64,000 bases of DNA from contig SIJG01000204.1 in the NCBI GenBank assembly GCA_023374025.1, positions 71,760 through 135,759 of the forward strand, in the 5' to 3' direction. A model generated the notes under the pieces. That model made no database searches, had not been told where the DNA came from, and saw only the letters and a program-made list of their open reading frames with translations. A program made the position numbers and the translations under genes. Within the stretch, counting starts at the first letter, position 1; every line of letters begins with the position of its first letter. Origin of the DNA: Heterodera schachtii (lineage: Eukaryota > Nematoda > Chromadorea > Rhabditida > Heteroderidae). Of the stretch, positions 22,798 through 34,690 are shown piece after piece.

Positions 22798-25079
22798 ATG
22801 GCAAAAAAAGAGCGACTTTTTGCACGTTTTCGTTCAAAAGGAATTTAAAAAATTACTTAAATAAAATTAATTTTATAGAATTTTAAAATATTGCTTCCTG
22901 AAATACATCAAAGTTTTACATCGATCCAATAATTTTTTTTTATTTTTAATGACATTTAAATATATACATTATATAAATTCATTTTCAAATTAATTAATAA
23001 AATTGAATTAAAAAAAACAAAAAATATATTCAAATCATAATGGGACTATTTCATTTATTGACTTCGTCAAAAGATTAAGAAAGTTTCAAAATTTATTAAT
23101 AAAAACAATAAAATTATTATCAAATAAACGAAATAAAATTAAGATATCAATAAATTATAATCTCAATAAAAAAGTAATAAAATAAAATATTTTTATTTAA
23201 ATTTTTTCACAAAGCAAAATTTTCTAAATTATTAATTCTAAATGACTTCTACCACAAAAACAAAAAAGGTTCGGGACACAGACAAGAGTTTAAAAATATT
23301 CCTTTTTTAATAAAAATAATATTAAATAAATAATTAAATTAATAAATAAAAAAACATAAATTTTAGCAAGAGAAAATAATAAATGATTTAAAGTATGTTT
23401 TCATACATCATAAATCATCAAAAATTTCACCAAAATTCGTTAAATCAATAAAATCAAAATAATTTCACTTATGGTTGATTATAAAATATTTTTAATAAAA
23501 ACTTAAATATTTACGATGTAAAAAGATAATTGTAATTTGCTATTATTTCCACAAGATCTTTTACCACTTAAAAAACATAGATTAGACAAGAGTTTAAAAA
23601 TATATTTATTTTACATTAATATAAATAAAAACAACAAGTCATTTTTTATTTAATGTAAAAAATAATTAATATTCTAATAGGATGAAAACAAATTAATTAA
23701 AAACCTTAACAAATGAGAATGATACCACAAAATATGTAAAGACGCGAAAATGCGAACAATCAGAAAAATTGTCGAACGCAAGAGTACCCTAACCCTAAAT
23801 ATTTAGAAAAACATGAAAATAATAAAATATTAAACAATTGTTATGCGATCCATTTAAATTCTTATATTTCATAAATCAGAATGGAAAAAAACATTTTAAT
23901 TAGTTATATAAATTTCATATGAAATATTCTAATTAATATAACATTTTAACTAACTATATAAAGAAAAATATAAATAAATATAAACAATTTAATGACATTA
24001 CCTGAATATTTTTGTGCAACATTATCAATGCCAAGATATTTAAAAATAAAACGAAAGTTTTAAGATGATATATATTTAATTTTTCAAAATTAAACCGTTT
24101 AATTTTTGTTTTTATTAAAACAAATATTATGTATAACAAAGAATATAAGGTGCTAGGTTGTTTCATAAAATACGCCATTTAGCGACCTTTTCAACATAAC
24201 ATGGTTTAACTTTCCTTAAAGGCAATCAAATTTGCATTCTTGGTAAAATTTGATGGCCCAGCTTTCTCTCTATAAAAGATCTTTATAAATAATAGATGTT
24301 ATCGTTAATGTTTATCTGTCTATTAGTAAACATCTAACAAAAATAGTTTGATAACTATGTTGTAGGAAAAAAGTAGTAAGATTTTAAAGATATGGATTAA
24401 ATTCCGTCATTTCCACCAAAGATATATTTCGAAAGGATTTATTAGGTTATATATAGTTTTGAATAACATAATACTCTTTTTTACAAGCAAAAGTATAAAT
24501 TTACACAAGTTTTTAAAAATTTTAATTAAATAAAACAAAATCTTTTCTATATTCTACCAAAAATGTAAAAAAAAAAAAAAATTGAAAACCAACTGATTTG
24601 AAAAACACATCGAAAAATTATAAAATTGATTAAATTTGAATAAAACAGTAATAAAAAACGCTGCATCAATTTTTTATCAAATGATGCTCAAAGATTATAT
24701 TAATACTTTTTTTAAATAGATGATAAAAATACAAAATAATTGATTACAATAAAATATAATATCCACTCCAATAAATTGGCAAGCACTCAAACTTGTTCCA
24801 ACAATGAGGCTAATGGACATGATGATTATTAAAAATAAAAAAATGTTTAAAATTATACCTTTATATGCAATTAATTTTATTTAATTACTAACAACCCAAG
24901 CAAAGGATTATAAAAACTATTAAAAAATTTTAAATTTGGAATGAACATTACGAATTAATAAGCAAGTTAAATGAAGGAGTTAAAATTGATTTTTTAATTG
25001 AAATAAAGAACCCTAAATATAAAAAATAAAATGTAACTCAACAATTTAAATAATAAAAATCGTTGTAACTAAAATAACA
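22798..25079. other. A-rich intergenic DNA
   Basis: A-rich background. AGACAAGAGTTTAAAAATAT occurs near 23280 and again near 23584, suggesting a loose 300-bp duplication. CTAGGTTGTTTCATAAAATA near 24154 resembles a mariner end but has no partner. No supported gene. Confidence 0.4.
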
Positions 25080-26000
25080 ATATTTACGCCAAACAAATGA
25101 ATAAACAAATAAATAAAAATAAGTGTAAGTTAATTTTAATAAATGACCATATGGTGTGCTAAAAATTAGAGACCGGACAAGAGGGTCGGTCGGTCGGTTT
25201 CAGTTAAAAACCGAAAAAACCCAAAAAACTCAAAGTTTTCTCGGTCGGTTTTTTTCGGTCAAAAACCAAAAAAAACCGACCGGTCCGATCTCTACTAAAA
25301 ATAAATCGAGGCAAGGAAACAAGAACTGAGTTCGAAAAATTAAAAACACATAAAAATGTATTTTATAAAATACTATTAAAAACATTAATAGATTAAATTA
25401 TTTTTTTTAAATAGAATTAAAACAAGCTGTAAAAATATATAGAGAATTTTAATTTGAAGTTGTATAATAAGATTTTTGAACTGAAAATTTAATGATAAAC
25501 ATAGTTATTTTCTATTATAATTTTTAATTTGATAAATGTATTTTTATCGATTATTCAAATGCACTATAACATGTATAATTGATTATATATTAAATTTAAT
25601 GTTAAAACAAAGTTAATAAATTAATTGTTTCCAAAGAGCTATTATTATTAAAAAACATAAAATTAAAATAATATTATAAATTAGAAAAGAAAAAAGAAGT
25701 GAAAACGCACAGAAAACTATTTAAATTACTTATTTAATAAAAAAAATATCTATATAATAAATAAATGCACTTATTTGTAAAAGCATTGCTAATGAATTGG
25801 GATTTTCTTCTATAAATATTGTATTCCCCAATTGGAAAAGAAAAATTAGTATAAATTAAAATTTAAAATAATTATATATATTTCAATGTATATTTATTTT
25901 AATAAATGCTCATAACACAATTATCATTCCCATGCTTAAAAATAGTAAATAAAATGAATATTAACAAGGAAATAAAATATTGTTTTACATAGAAAAAAAT
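25080..26000 (+). repeat. old long dispersed repeat, copy 3, split by a MITE
   Basis: Shares ordered landmarks with copies 1 and 2: AAACAAGAACTGAG (near 25319), TTTTTGAACTGAAAATTTAATG, AACATGTATAATTG (near 25569), CAATTGGAAAAGAAAAATTA (near 25840), GCTCATAACACAATTATC (near 25908) and AACAAGGAAAT. The 128-bp MITE at 25167-25294 interrupts it. Removing the MITE and one 8-bp duplication restores a join resembling 3937-3957 of copy 1, so the repeat is older than the MITE. Confidence 0.6.
25159..25302. mobile_element. 128-bp hAT MITE with exact 8-bp duplication
   Basis: The element 25167-25294 begins TAGAGACCGGAC, and its other end read in reverse begins TAGAGATCGGACC. An exact 8-bp target duplication CTAAAAAT lies at 25159-25166 and 25295-25302. 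Inside, GGTCGGTCGGTCGG words and their complement make it nearly a full hairpin. TAGAG ends with 8-bp duplications are typical of hAT MITEs. It has no coding capacity. Confidence 0.85.
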
Positions 26001-28200
26001 AATATCGGAAATAATAATTTAAAAAAAATTAAGTTATTAAAAATAAGAAAAGAATGATAAAGCTATTTATATATTAAGACGAGCAGGAATTTTACAATTT
26101 GGAATAATCACAGAAAAAGTCCGAAATCTTGAGAAATAGTCACATAATTTCAGACAAAATTGAGAAAAAATGCGCAAAATGGGTTGCGCGTTTGTTAAAA
26201 CTGCCATCATTAAAATTTTCTAAAATTTTTCAAAAATTTATTTTTTTAATAACAATGAAAAATTTCAACAAAATTCTAAGAGAAAATTAGAATTTTTAAA
26301 GAAATATTTCTAAAATAAAAATGTAATAAAAAATTCATAAATTTACTCAACCGCAACCAATATTTTTTGGTTATCATTCAATCGCTTTAATTATTTTCTA
26401 TCAGAATGTAATACTTACATTTTTTACAGAGTATAAAGATGTTATTGTATTAAAGTTTAAAAACTTTAAGTTAAAATTTAAAAAATGAAATAATTTACCA
26501 ACTGTCAACAATTTAAAAAATAATTTAGCAATTAAATAATTATTTTAAAAACATTTGTAAAAAGCATTTCAAATTTGTGTCATTCACTTCGATCACCTAC
26601 ATAAAACACTCAAACCAAAAAAAAAGATTTATATTTAAAATGGTTCAATTTATATTTTTGATTTTAATTTTTTTTTATTAAATGATTAAAAATAGAGCAT
26701 TTAGTTAATTAATTTGTACAAATTTTAAATATTATTTAAACAAAAAATTTAGTTATTAAGTCAAGACAAAAAAATGCTTGACTATTTTAAAATAAAACAA
26801 TTCAAACAGAAAATTTTACAAATTTTTATTGCCAACTATTTTACAACAAAATGATCCCACCACGTGATGACGCAAAAACTACAACACGTGACGAGAAAAA
26901 TTAATAATTTCACTAGAATATTTGAAAATAAATATTTATAATTGTTTAGAAAAAAATAATAAAGTGCGAGCTTTTCATCTCTAATAAATAAAAAATTCTT
27001 ATCAACAATCATATATTAATAGCATAAGAATATACCAAATAAATATTGAATATACTTTAATTATAAAATCCATTCAATTAATATTCTTAAAGATTATTAA
27101 AGCAATAAAAATATAATATTTGGAAATAAAAACAAATAAATTGCCAAAATTCAAATCATTTTGAATATAAAGCATGATGAATCAACTTTTAAAATTTCTG
27201 TGGTTAATCAGTAAAGAAAAAAAGGAAAATAGATAACTAAAGGTATATTTACGCCGTAATTTAAAAAATTAAATAAAAAATGTATTTATATCCGGAATAT
27301 ATCTGGAGATAATTAATAATTTTAGAAAAAAGTAATAAATTATTAAAAATTCAACAAAAATTGTTTAATACTTTAAAAATCATTTAAAAATGCATGCAAT
27401 GCTATAAGTAGATGAATAAAAATAAAATATTATTAACTATAAAAAAACACTTTTTATTTAAAAAGCAGCATCCTTTATATATAACGGCTTTACACCAAAA
27501 AATGAAAATTTAAATACTAAGTATAAATACAAAAAATCGATAATAATAAAAAGAATCTCAAAAGAGATTTTTGCTTAATAGCAATTAAAATTTCTAACTG
27601 CAAACAAACCATATGCACAAAAAGATTCACTGTATAATGAAAGATCAATTAGATCAAAAATTTTATATTGGCAAATCAGTTGTTAACAACATCTTTGTTG
27701 ATTAATGATCATAATCCAAAACCTAATGTTAATATTTAAATTAGTAACATTATTCAAATTCTCTAAAATTGCTATAAAAAACTAGACGAATTCACGAGAT
27801 CATTAGAATTTAAATTTAAAAATATAAAAATTGTTTAAAATGAACAGAGTTTTAAGTTAATTGCAGTTTAAGAAAAATAGAATTAAAAAAGGTTCTTGTT
27901 AATTAATTCTTTATTTTAATTTAATATATAAATTCAGTAAAAAATTAATGAAGTCATAAATTCAAAAATAATATTGACTAATTAAATATTTAAATTAATT
28001 TATATTATGAAATGTGAGGAATACTATCCATGTTAAAAATAAAAATAAATTTTATATCTGAAGCCCATATTCGCGCCGGCGCATTAGCGATCAATCAAAA
28101 GAATGTATGAAAAATAGAATGTAATTATTGAAAATATGATAAAAAAATTCTAACAATAACACGACAAAACTATTTCATTAAGAATAAAAAAACTTTAGAA
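26001..28200. other. A-rich intergenic DNA
   Basis: A-rich background with no supported gene, RNA gene or bounded repeat. Short GC words such as TTCGCGCCGGCGC near 28070 are isolated. Confidence 0.45.
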
Positions 28201-28540
28201 ATCTTATTTATTCTTATATTTTAAAAATAAGCTTATCGGGCTCAAAAAATAAGATTTTGGGGTCGAAAATCAGAACATTTTGCGACTGCTTCATAACATT
28301 TATATTTACAATTTATTCGAGCAAAAATGTTTAATATTATATTTTACACCTCCCATAATCGATTTTTAACAACAAACAGATTTTGTCAAAAATGACCAAA
28401 TTTTGCCTTAAATCTTATATTTTCTTGATAAAATAGTGTCATTCAGCCATAAAATTTCAAAATTATAAGTTTAAGCTACCTCCAAAGCAAGACAAATCTT
28501 ATAAATCAGGACAGATCGCATCCCTGATTTAACTACATGA
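28201..28540. mobile_element. possible decayed element ending GCATCCCTGATTT
   Basis: A less A-rich segment with ATAAGATTT near its start and TAAATCAGG...CCCTGATTTA as a small inverted repeat at its end (28495-28530). On the minus strand the end reads AAATCAGGGATGCGATC, like a hAT terminus. No left terminus was found. Confidence 0.25.
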
Positions 28541-28984
28541 ATCTTAAAATAATATAAATATGAGGTTGTTTAAAAAAATGCCAAACAGTTGACAAATCGA
28601 ACTTTAATTTTAATCAGAATGAATTATTTTAAAAACGATAAAAACAAGCATATTTAATATAAAATAGACAGTTGAAAATATTTATAAATTTTCAAAAATT
28701 TGTACAATCAAACGATAATACTGAATAATTTAAATATTTAAAACATTTTTATAAAAAGGAACTGTGATGGAAAGTAAAATAGATAAATGATATTAAGAAT
28801 TTTTAACTGGTATTCTTCATTAAAGTATAAAATGTTCTTTAAATTTTAGCCAAAAACTCCTTTCTGCGTAAATTCTTTCACATTTCTAAACGAATTTTAC
28901 TTAATCTGTTAATAAAATTTTGTAAATTAATTCGGAAGCTAATTAATTCATATGATTATAGATCAAATAAATAAAGTAAAGATG

Positions 28985-29250
28985 TGGGACACTTGCGAAC
29001 GGACATTTGCAGACAATTTCGGTACAAATCAGAATTTTTTGAGGTTTTCTGGCGTAAAGCTCATCCGATTTGTCTGCCAAAATATTTTTGTATACTGAAA
29101 ATGAGCACTCAACGTCACATGATTGAATGGGCGGGTATTTGAACATTGCGATGATTCCGGTGCTAATGCGTAAACTCTATCATTTATTGTATATTTATCG
29201 TTGCTTTCGATCACACTTTGAATTGAGTGTTAAGAGGCATACCAATACTT
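28985..29250 (-). pseudogene. hAT transposase C-terminal fragment, frameshifted
   Basis: On the minus strand the frame ending near 28943 gives FKYPPIQSCDVECSFSVYKN followed by ILADK, and an adjacent frame gives RMSFTPENLKKF. Together these match the conserved C-terminal dimerisation region of hAT transposases (SCDVERxFSxYK, then R-S-x-TPENL). Upstream, another frame reads SNDKYTINDRVYALAPE and would need a one-base shift to join. So at least two compensating frame changes separate the pieces, and the usual Arg after Glu is Cys here. In an intact element this region holds transposase subunits together in the nucleus. Catalytic residues lie upstream and are absent. No terminal repeats were found nearby. 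Confidence 0.75.
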
Positions 29251-31848
29251 CACTTATTATTTCAAATTTACAAATAATTAAATTGGTGAAAATTTACATC
29301 CTTTAACTAATGATGAAATATGCGACATCAAACGAAATACTATGATATAATATCATTTCTATTGACATTATTTAAAATGAAACTATTTACTAAAAGATTG
29401 AAAATAAATAACTATTACTATAAGATTGAAAATAAATAATTATTTGCTAAAAATTTTTTATTAAAGAATAAATATAAAAATTATAAATAATTATGGGTTG
29501 CGTCATTAAATGTTCGTTGATAATTGATAAATATTAGCTTCACAAAATATATTATAAAAGTTAATTTTTTATATTAAATTAAAAGATAATATAAAGATTT
29601 ATTGAGCAGACATTTTATGTTTTTTAATTTCTCAGAAACAATAACCAAATGAAAGTGTTGAATTGAGTATGTGATTAAAAAATAAATAAAAAAGAAAATA
29701 TTAAAACATCAGTATAAATTTTAGGTTAAAAATTAAACTGTCTCAAATAAACAAATAAGGAATAAATGTAAAATTATCAATAATTTCTAGCGGAAAGATA
29801 TAATAATATTCAAAAAGTAAATTCGAAAGTTAAATAATTTATAAAATTATATTCAATTTATATTTGGGAAATGGAATAGATAAAGGAATCACATCAGTCA
29901 GATCAATTCATAAAAAACATTGTGCTCAAAAATTTTTGGACCATTTGATGCAGGATTGATTATGAATTTAATGATAATACATTTACTGAGTAATTTTATA
30001 TAAAAGGAAGTGAAAATATCGCGCATTATTCTTAATAAAAGCGGCTTGATTTATGAATAAGGAAAAATAAGTAAGTTTTTAATGCAAATAAAAATAAAAC
30101 AAATTTTAATTATTATTTAAATAAAACTGAAAGAATTAAAAGACAATTTAATTAACTTAGATGTGAAGCATTTTATTGTTTAATTCATAAATTTTTTTTT
30201 AAATGTTCTCACATTTTTATTAATTATAAATCTATTGATTTTTTATTTGTATGAAACAAAAATAATATTTACAACAAAATCTTAAAAAATCTATATTTTT
30301 AAAAAATCATAAAAATTTTATGATTAAAATTCTGACAAGTTTTTTAAATAGAAAAATATGTTTTTTATTTAGATAATAAAAAAATATTTAATAATTTAAA
30401 AATTTATCTTTTTGTTAAAATATGTATATACTTGTAGAAAATAAAAGTTCTTAGAAAAAGGAAAAATAATTATAAAATAAAAATATAAAAATGTATGTTA
30501 AAGCTTAAGAAATCAATCATAAACTCATTTTGTTAAAGTGCAATTATATTAATATTTAGTAAATTAAAAGTAAAGCGCGCGGGTTCAATTAATATTATAA
30601 TAAAATTACTAAAAATGGATTTCGAAAAAATTAAGATAAATATTTTCAAACATTATTTTTATAATTCCTTATTTTTCATTTTTTAGTTAATTTATTTGAA
30701 TAAACAAAATAAAAAATTAAAGAAAAAATCAATGTGACAATGTAAAAAGCATTGAAGAATGGAATTAATTATATTTGTTTTTTTTTGACTTTATAAATAA
30801 AAGAATAATTACACAAATGTTGCAAAAATACTAAAATTTAACGATGAGAAAATAAAATTATTATGAATTGTCCTTTATCCTAATTATTAAACTATTTTAG
30901 CTGACTAAACATATTAATAAAAAATTTATTTTGTAAAATACTTTAAAAATACTATAGAAAAAGAAATTTAATAAAAACATTAAAATATTAGCTCCATAAA
31001 CACTAAAGAAATACATAAATGATACACTTCAATTAGTCAAAAAAACTTTTGAATTTATTATATATTTAAATTTAATATTAAAATCTCCAGCTTAATTTCA
31101 TCATAATTTTCACTTTTGCTCAAGAATATTGATTAAATAAAAATAATTACATTCAAAAACTTATTATTAAATAAAAATATCATTTAGAATATTGTATTTA
31201 TTTATAGCATTTAAAAAATAAATAAAATAAAATTTAAGAAAATTATTTATTTATTTATTAACTAATTTAATTGGTTAATTAAACAATTTTTATTATATTA
31301 AAAAAATCACAGAAGTTTACATCGTCTCAATTTATAAGTTATTATTTCTTCTTCATTAGACTTTACCTGTTCTTAATACTTAGTGATTGAAATTACTAAA
31401 CAAAATATGTTTATTTATATTTATTCAAATTCTTTTTAATCATTAAAACTTATAATATATATAAATTCTTAACTTGGCTCAGGTTCAATCAAATTAATTA
31501 GCTTTAATAGCTCAAAATTTTCTTTATCTGAATATTTTTCTAAAATTTCAATTTTTGGGAAAAATAAATAATATTATAATGGAATACTTTAAAAATCCAA
31601 TATTATCCTCCAAACAGCTGAATAAAAAAACTCGTATCTGATTTGTTTCTTTGTTTTTAATTGTTCATTATGGGATTATAACAATTTTATCTTTTATTAA
31701 TTTATAAAAAAAATTTCAAAATATAAAAAGTTTCTTTAGGTTTTATTTGCACAAGCTAATCATGATTTATTTGTTATTATTTTTTCAGGAAACAAATATC
31801 TGAAATTTTATATTGCGCTCAAATTCCATACATTCTAGCCCAGTTAGA
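29251..31848. other. AT-rich intergenic DNA
   Basis: Mostly A-rich, becoming mixed to T-rich after about 31320. No gene, RNA gene or bounded repeat supported. Confidence 0.45.
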
Positions 31849-32120
31849 TTTTTACGGGATCAGTATTTTTACAGGATTCCCGGTTATGTTCTCGGAAATT
31901 TCGTAGTCTCTTCTGAGTTTGTTTGCCGATAATAATTTAATTTTTAATTAATTTTGGTTTGTCTTCATTAAATTATCTAAATAAATCATTAACTATCTAA
32001 AGAATTTAATTTTTATATTAAATATTTTTGATGAATAAAATAGCGGAGCCGAGAGCGAGAGTATGAAATTTCCGAGAACATGACCGTGAATACCGTAAAA
32101 ATACTGCTCCCGTAAAAAAA
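31849..32120. mobile_element. 272-bp element with 55-bp inverted repeats
   Basis: The left arm 31849-31903 (TTTTTACGGGATCAGTATTT onwards, ending CTCGGAAATTTC) is matched in reverse by 32065-32120 (GAAATTTCCGAGAACATG onwards). Most positions agree, including the shared ATGTTCTCGGAAATTTC. The 160-bp middle is AT-rich without coding capacity. The flanks show no clear target duplication. Length and structure fit a MITE of unassigned superfamily. Confidence 0.8.
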
Positions 32121-33147
32121 GCTATTTCCAAAAACTCAAAAAATCAAATTAATATTTGGGAAAAGAGAAAAAATTAAAAGGGCCGGCGAGGTAAGAAAAA
32201 AATCGAATATTTCTTAATAAATTTCCCAAATTTTCCATTGACATGGGTGGGGGTTAACTGGAAACTTTGGGAAAGGATTAAATGATGCTATAAGAAGAGG
32301 CCCTGTTACAATTGTTGAATTTGATTATTAAATTTTATTTATACATATAATTAAGTTTAATAATCAAATTCTGTGTATTCATAAATTCTATTAAGCCTTA
32401 GATAATGATTAAGGCTGGCGGCTAAACTTGTTTGAAAATGATAAAAATACTTTCTACAAACGTTAAAAGAATTAGAAAAAATAAAAATTATTACTTTAAT
32501 TTTTTGTGTTTACAATATTTTTAAAAAATTTACATTATTACATAGCTATTAGATATATAGATAAATTCAAAAATAATATTTTGTCAACTTTTTAAATAAA
32601 TTCGTTTATTTTATTTAAATATTCTATTTACATTTATTATCCTCCTCGCCTAAGTTTTTTTTTAAAGATTACAGATTTGATTTTCTACATATAAATAAAA
32701 ACATTAAAAGATTGTAGTTTTTGAATTTATTTTCAGGTCTTTCGAGTTTTAAAATAGAATTTTAAATAAGTTTTGTTAATAAATAAACTTTTAAATCTGA
32801 AATCTTTTTACCCTTTAAATCATCATTAATTGCAGTGGAAAATAAAAAATAAATAAAAATAAACTTTTACATACTTTAAAATTTATTAAAACTAAACCTG
32901 AATCAAAATATTTATTAACAATAATGAAATAAAAACGAAAAATCCCAATTAAATAAATTAAAAGGAATACGAATTTTTTTGTAGCCTTTTTTTCAAATCT
33001 ATGCATTTTAATAATTAATTTAAACTAATATTTAGTTTTATGATTCTAATAAATATTGTAAAACTTTCTATTTAAATTGTTATTCAAGCTTAATTTTAAA
33101 CTCATTATTATTTAAATTGAAAAATAAATTAAGTACAATAGTCTATA
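32121..33147. other. AT-rich intergenic DNA
   Basis: Mixed AT-rich background; a modestly GC-richer patch lies at 32180-32300. No supported gene or RNA gene. Confidence 0.45.
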
Positions 33148-33360
33148 TACAGTGTGTTCCATTAGAATAAGGGCATCCTATTTTTTGGGAGTTTGACCAT
33201 TTCCTATGAACCGATCGAGCTGAAATTTTAACTGTAAGTAGCAATTCTGAAAATATTAAGATTCTAAAAGTGAGAAAGTGAAATGACAACGTAAAAAATT
33301 TTATCGAATTTTATTTCCAAGTTCGGGTGTTCCATTAATATAAGGACATTTTGGAAAACT
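33148..33360 (+). mobile_element. one end of a Tc1/mariner-like element
   Basis: After a TA at 33148-33149 the sequence CAGTGTGTTCCATTAGAATA then AGGGCATCC begins, and a near copy GTGTTCCATTAATATAAGGA recurs in the same orientation at 33327-33346. A terminal motif repeated about 175 bp inside the end is the IR/DR layout of some Tc1-like elements. The second end was not found in the following 5 kb, so this is a solo end or a broken copy. Confidence 0.45.
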
Positions 33361-34415
33361 AAGAAAAATCTCAACAACTACCAAAAACAAATGATAAAAC
33401 AAGCTAAATAAGAAAGAACAAATCTTTTTTCACATTTGTGTTTATTAAACAGAAAAAATTTTGCGGGTGAAAAAAATGCTAAAATCTGAGTAAATTCGAA
33501 AAAAAAATTCTAGGGGGTTGGGAAAAATTTTATCTAGAAGATGAATATGACGAACAGAAAGAGCACAACATTCTTTGCAAAATTTATATGTTATTTTACT
33601 TTACAATTTCTAATTTAATAGATATATTAGTTTGATACGATTTTATATCATATCGTTCTATTTTACACACGTTTCCCGTCCATAGGATTTTCTTTGACAA
33701 TGTAGTGTATTTTTTTTGTTTAGTTATAGTCTGAAAATTTTGTATGTTTAGAATTTAATCTGACTTATTTAGATTTAAGAAGGCACAAATTGAATATATT
33801 TTAATAAATTAATTCATTTATCAATGTCTATGTATTTATATGTAGTCGAGAGCTGAAAGTTTTACCTTACAATTGTAATTTAAATAGATGATTGTTTTGA
33901 TACTGATTTCTGTTTTTATATCATTCATTTTTAATATAAAAGATATCTTATATGGTCTTTAGGTTTATGTATGAAAAAGACTTCTTGTATTTATATTTAA
34001 ATATCTTGTCTAATTTTGTAATTTTGGTAAATATTTATAAAATGTGCTTTGTAATTTTTATTTATTTTGAAGTAAATTTTGTAAAATTTACAGAAATATC
34101 TCTCTCAAATAATAGCATTTGTTTTTTCATTAAATAATTCGGAAAAATTCTTTGGAATTTTTGATGGCACTAATAGTTGGCATATGGCAGCTAAAAAATT
34201 ATTTGAAAAAGGTTAGCCGCAAAACACAAGAGAGAAAGGGAGAAAAAATATGTATTAATCATCGGCCATTTTCGTGCATTTTTTGGCACATTGATCAATC
34301 TCTGCATGTTTAATGCCTGATTTACTCTAACAAATAAGTGCCTTAATTCATTAATCCATTTACCCTACACAAAATTTATTTTTCAACCTAATTCCTGGCT
34401 TTATTTTAGGAATTT
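33361..34415. other. AT-rich intergenic DNA
   Basis: T-rich background after about 33600. TTCTAGGGGGTTGGG near 33508 and CGTGCATTTTTTGGCACA near 34274 are transposon-like scraps. No supported gene. Confidence 0.4.
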
Positions 34416-34554
34416 GGTCTCCAGTTTTCCGGGTCCAATTTTCCTTCGGTGTCCAAAATTCCGACGGTGTCCAGTTTTCCGCTTGGTGCCCAATTTTCTG
34501 GTGTCCAATTTTCCGGTGTCCAATTTTCTGGTGTCCAATTTACCGGTCCCCCAA
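34416..34554 (+). repeat. 15-bp tandem array, GGTGTCCAATTTTCC type
   Basis: About nine units near GGTGTCCAATTTTCC with variants CAGTTTTCC, AAAATTCC and TTTACC, a few carrying 2-3 extra bases. The period matches the other 15-bp arrays but the unit lacks their GACATTTG core, so kinship is uncertain. I found no inverted partner. A long minus-strand frame with a repeated NWTPE motif is a by-product of the period. Confidence 0.8.
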
Positions 34555-34690
34555 TATAACATTTGAAAATTTTAAGCGTGTTTTGAATAAACTTTATAAA
34601 AATGAGGCATTTGAACAAAATAAGGCTTTTTTGCCTGCCAAATGAGGCTTTTGAAAATTTTGATTTGGGATCCCTGATTTTAGTCATCAA
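34555..34690 (+). mobile_element. transposon end module shared with 49.6 kb
   Basis: GTGTTTTGAATAAACTTTAT followed by AAAAATGAGGC and TTTTTTGCCTGCC matches 49664-49710 (CGTGTTTTGAATAAATTTTG, then GAAAATGAGGC and TTTTTTTGCCTGCC). It ends with GGGATCCCTGATTTT, like other CCCTGATTT ends in the window. It lies directly after the 15-bp array, so the array may be part of this element. Confidence 0.45.

Noticed and set aside
21741..22864. Similar arginine-rich frames over the FB2 arms
   Set aside because: Same cause: 15-bp repeats open in many frames on both strands, with no start context or domain.
23785..23801. Telomere-like CCCTAACCCTAA
   Set aside because: Only two units in isolation; not enough to call an interstitial telomere.
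24150..24200. Mariner end (CTAGGTTGTTTCATAAAA)
   Set aside because: No inverted partner and no transposase; the similar GAGGTTGTTTAAAAAA near 28562 is in the same orientation and not a matching end.
28985..29010. 15-bp-type words ACACTTGCG and ACATTTGCAG
   Set aside because: They fall inside the hAT coding remnant and do not repeat; resemblance to the foldback core is chance.
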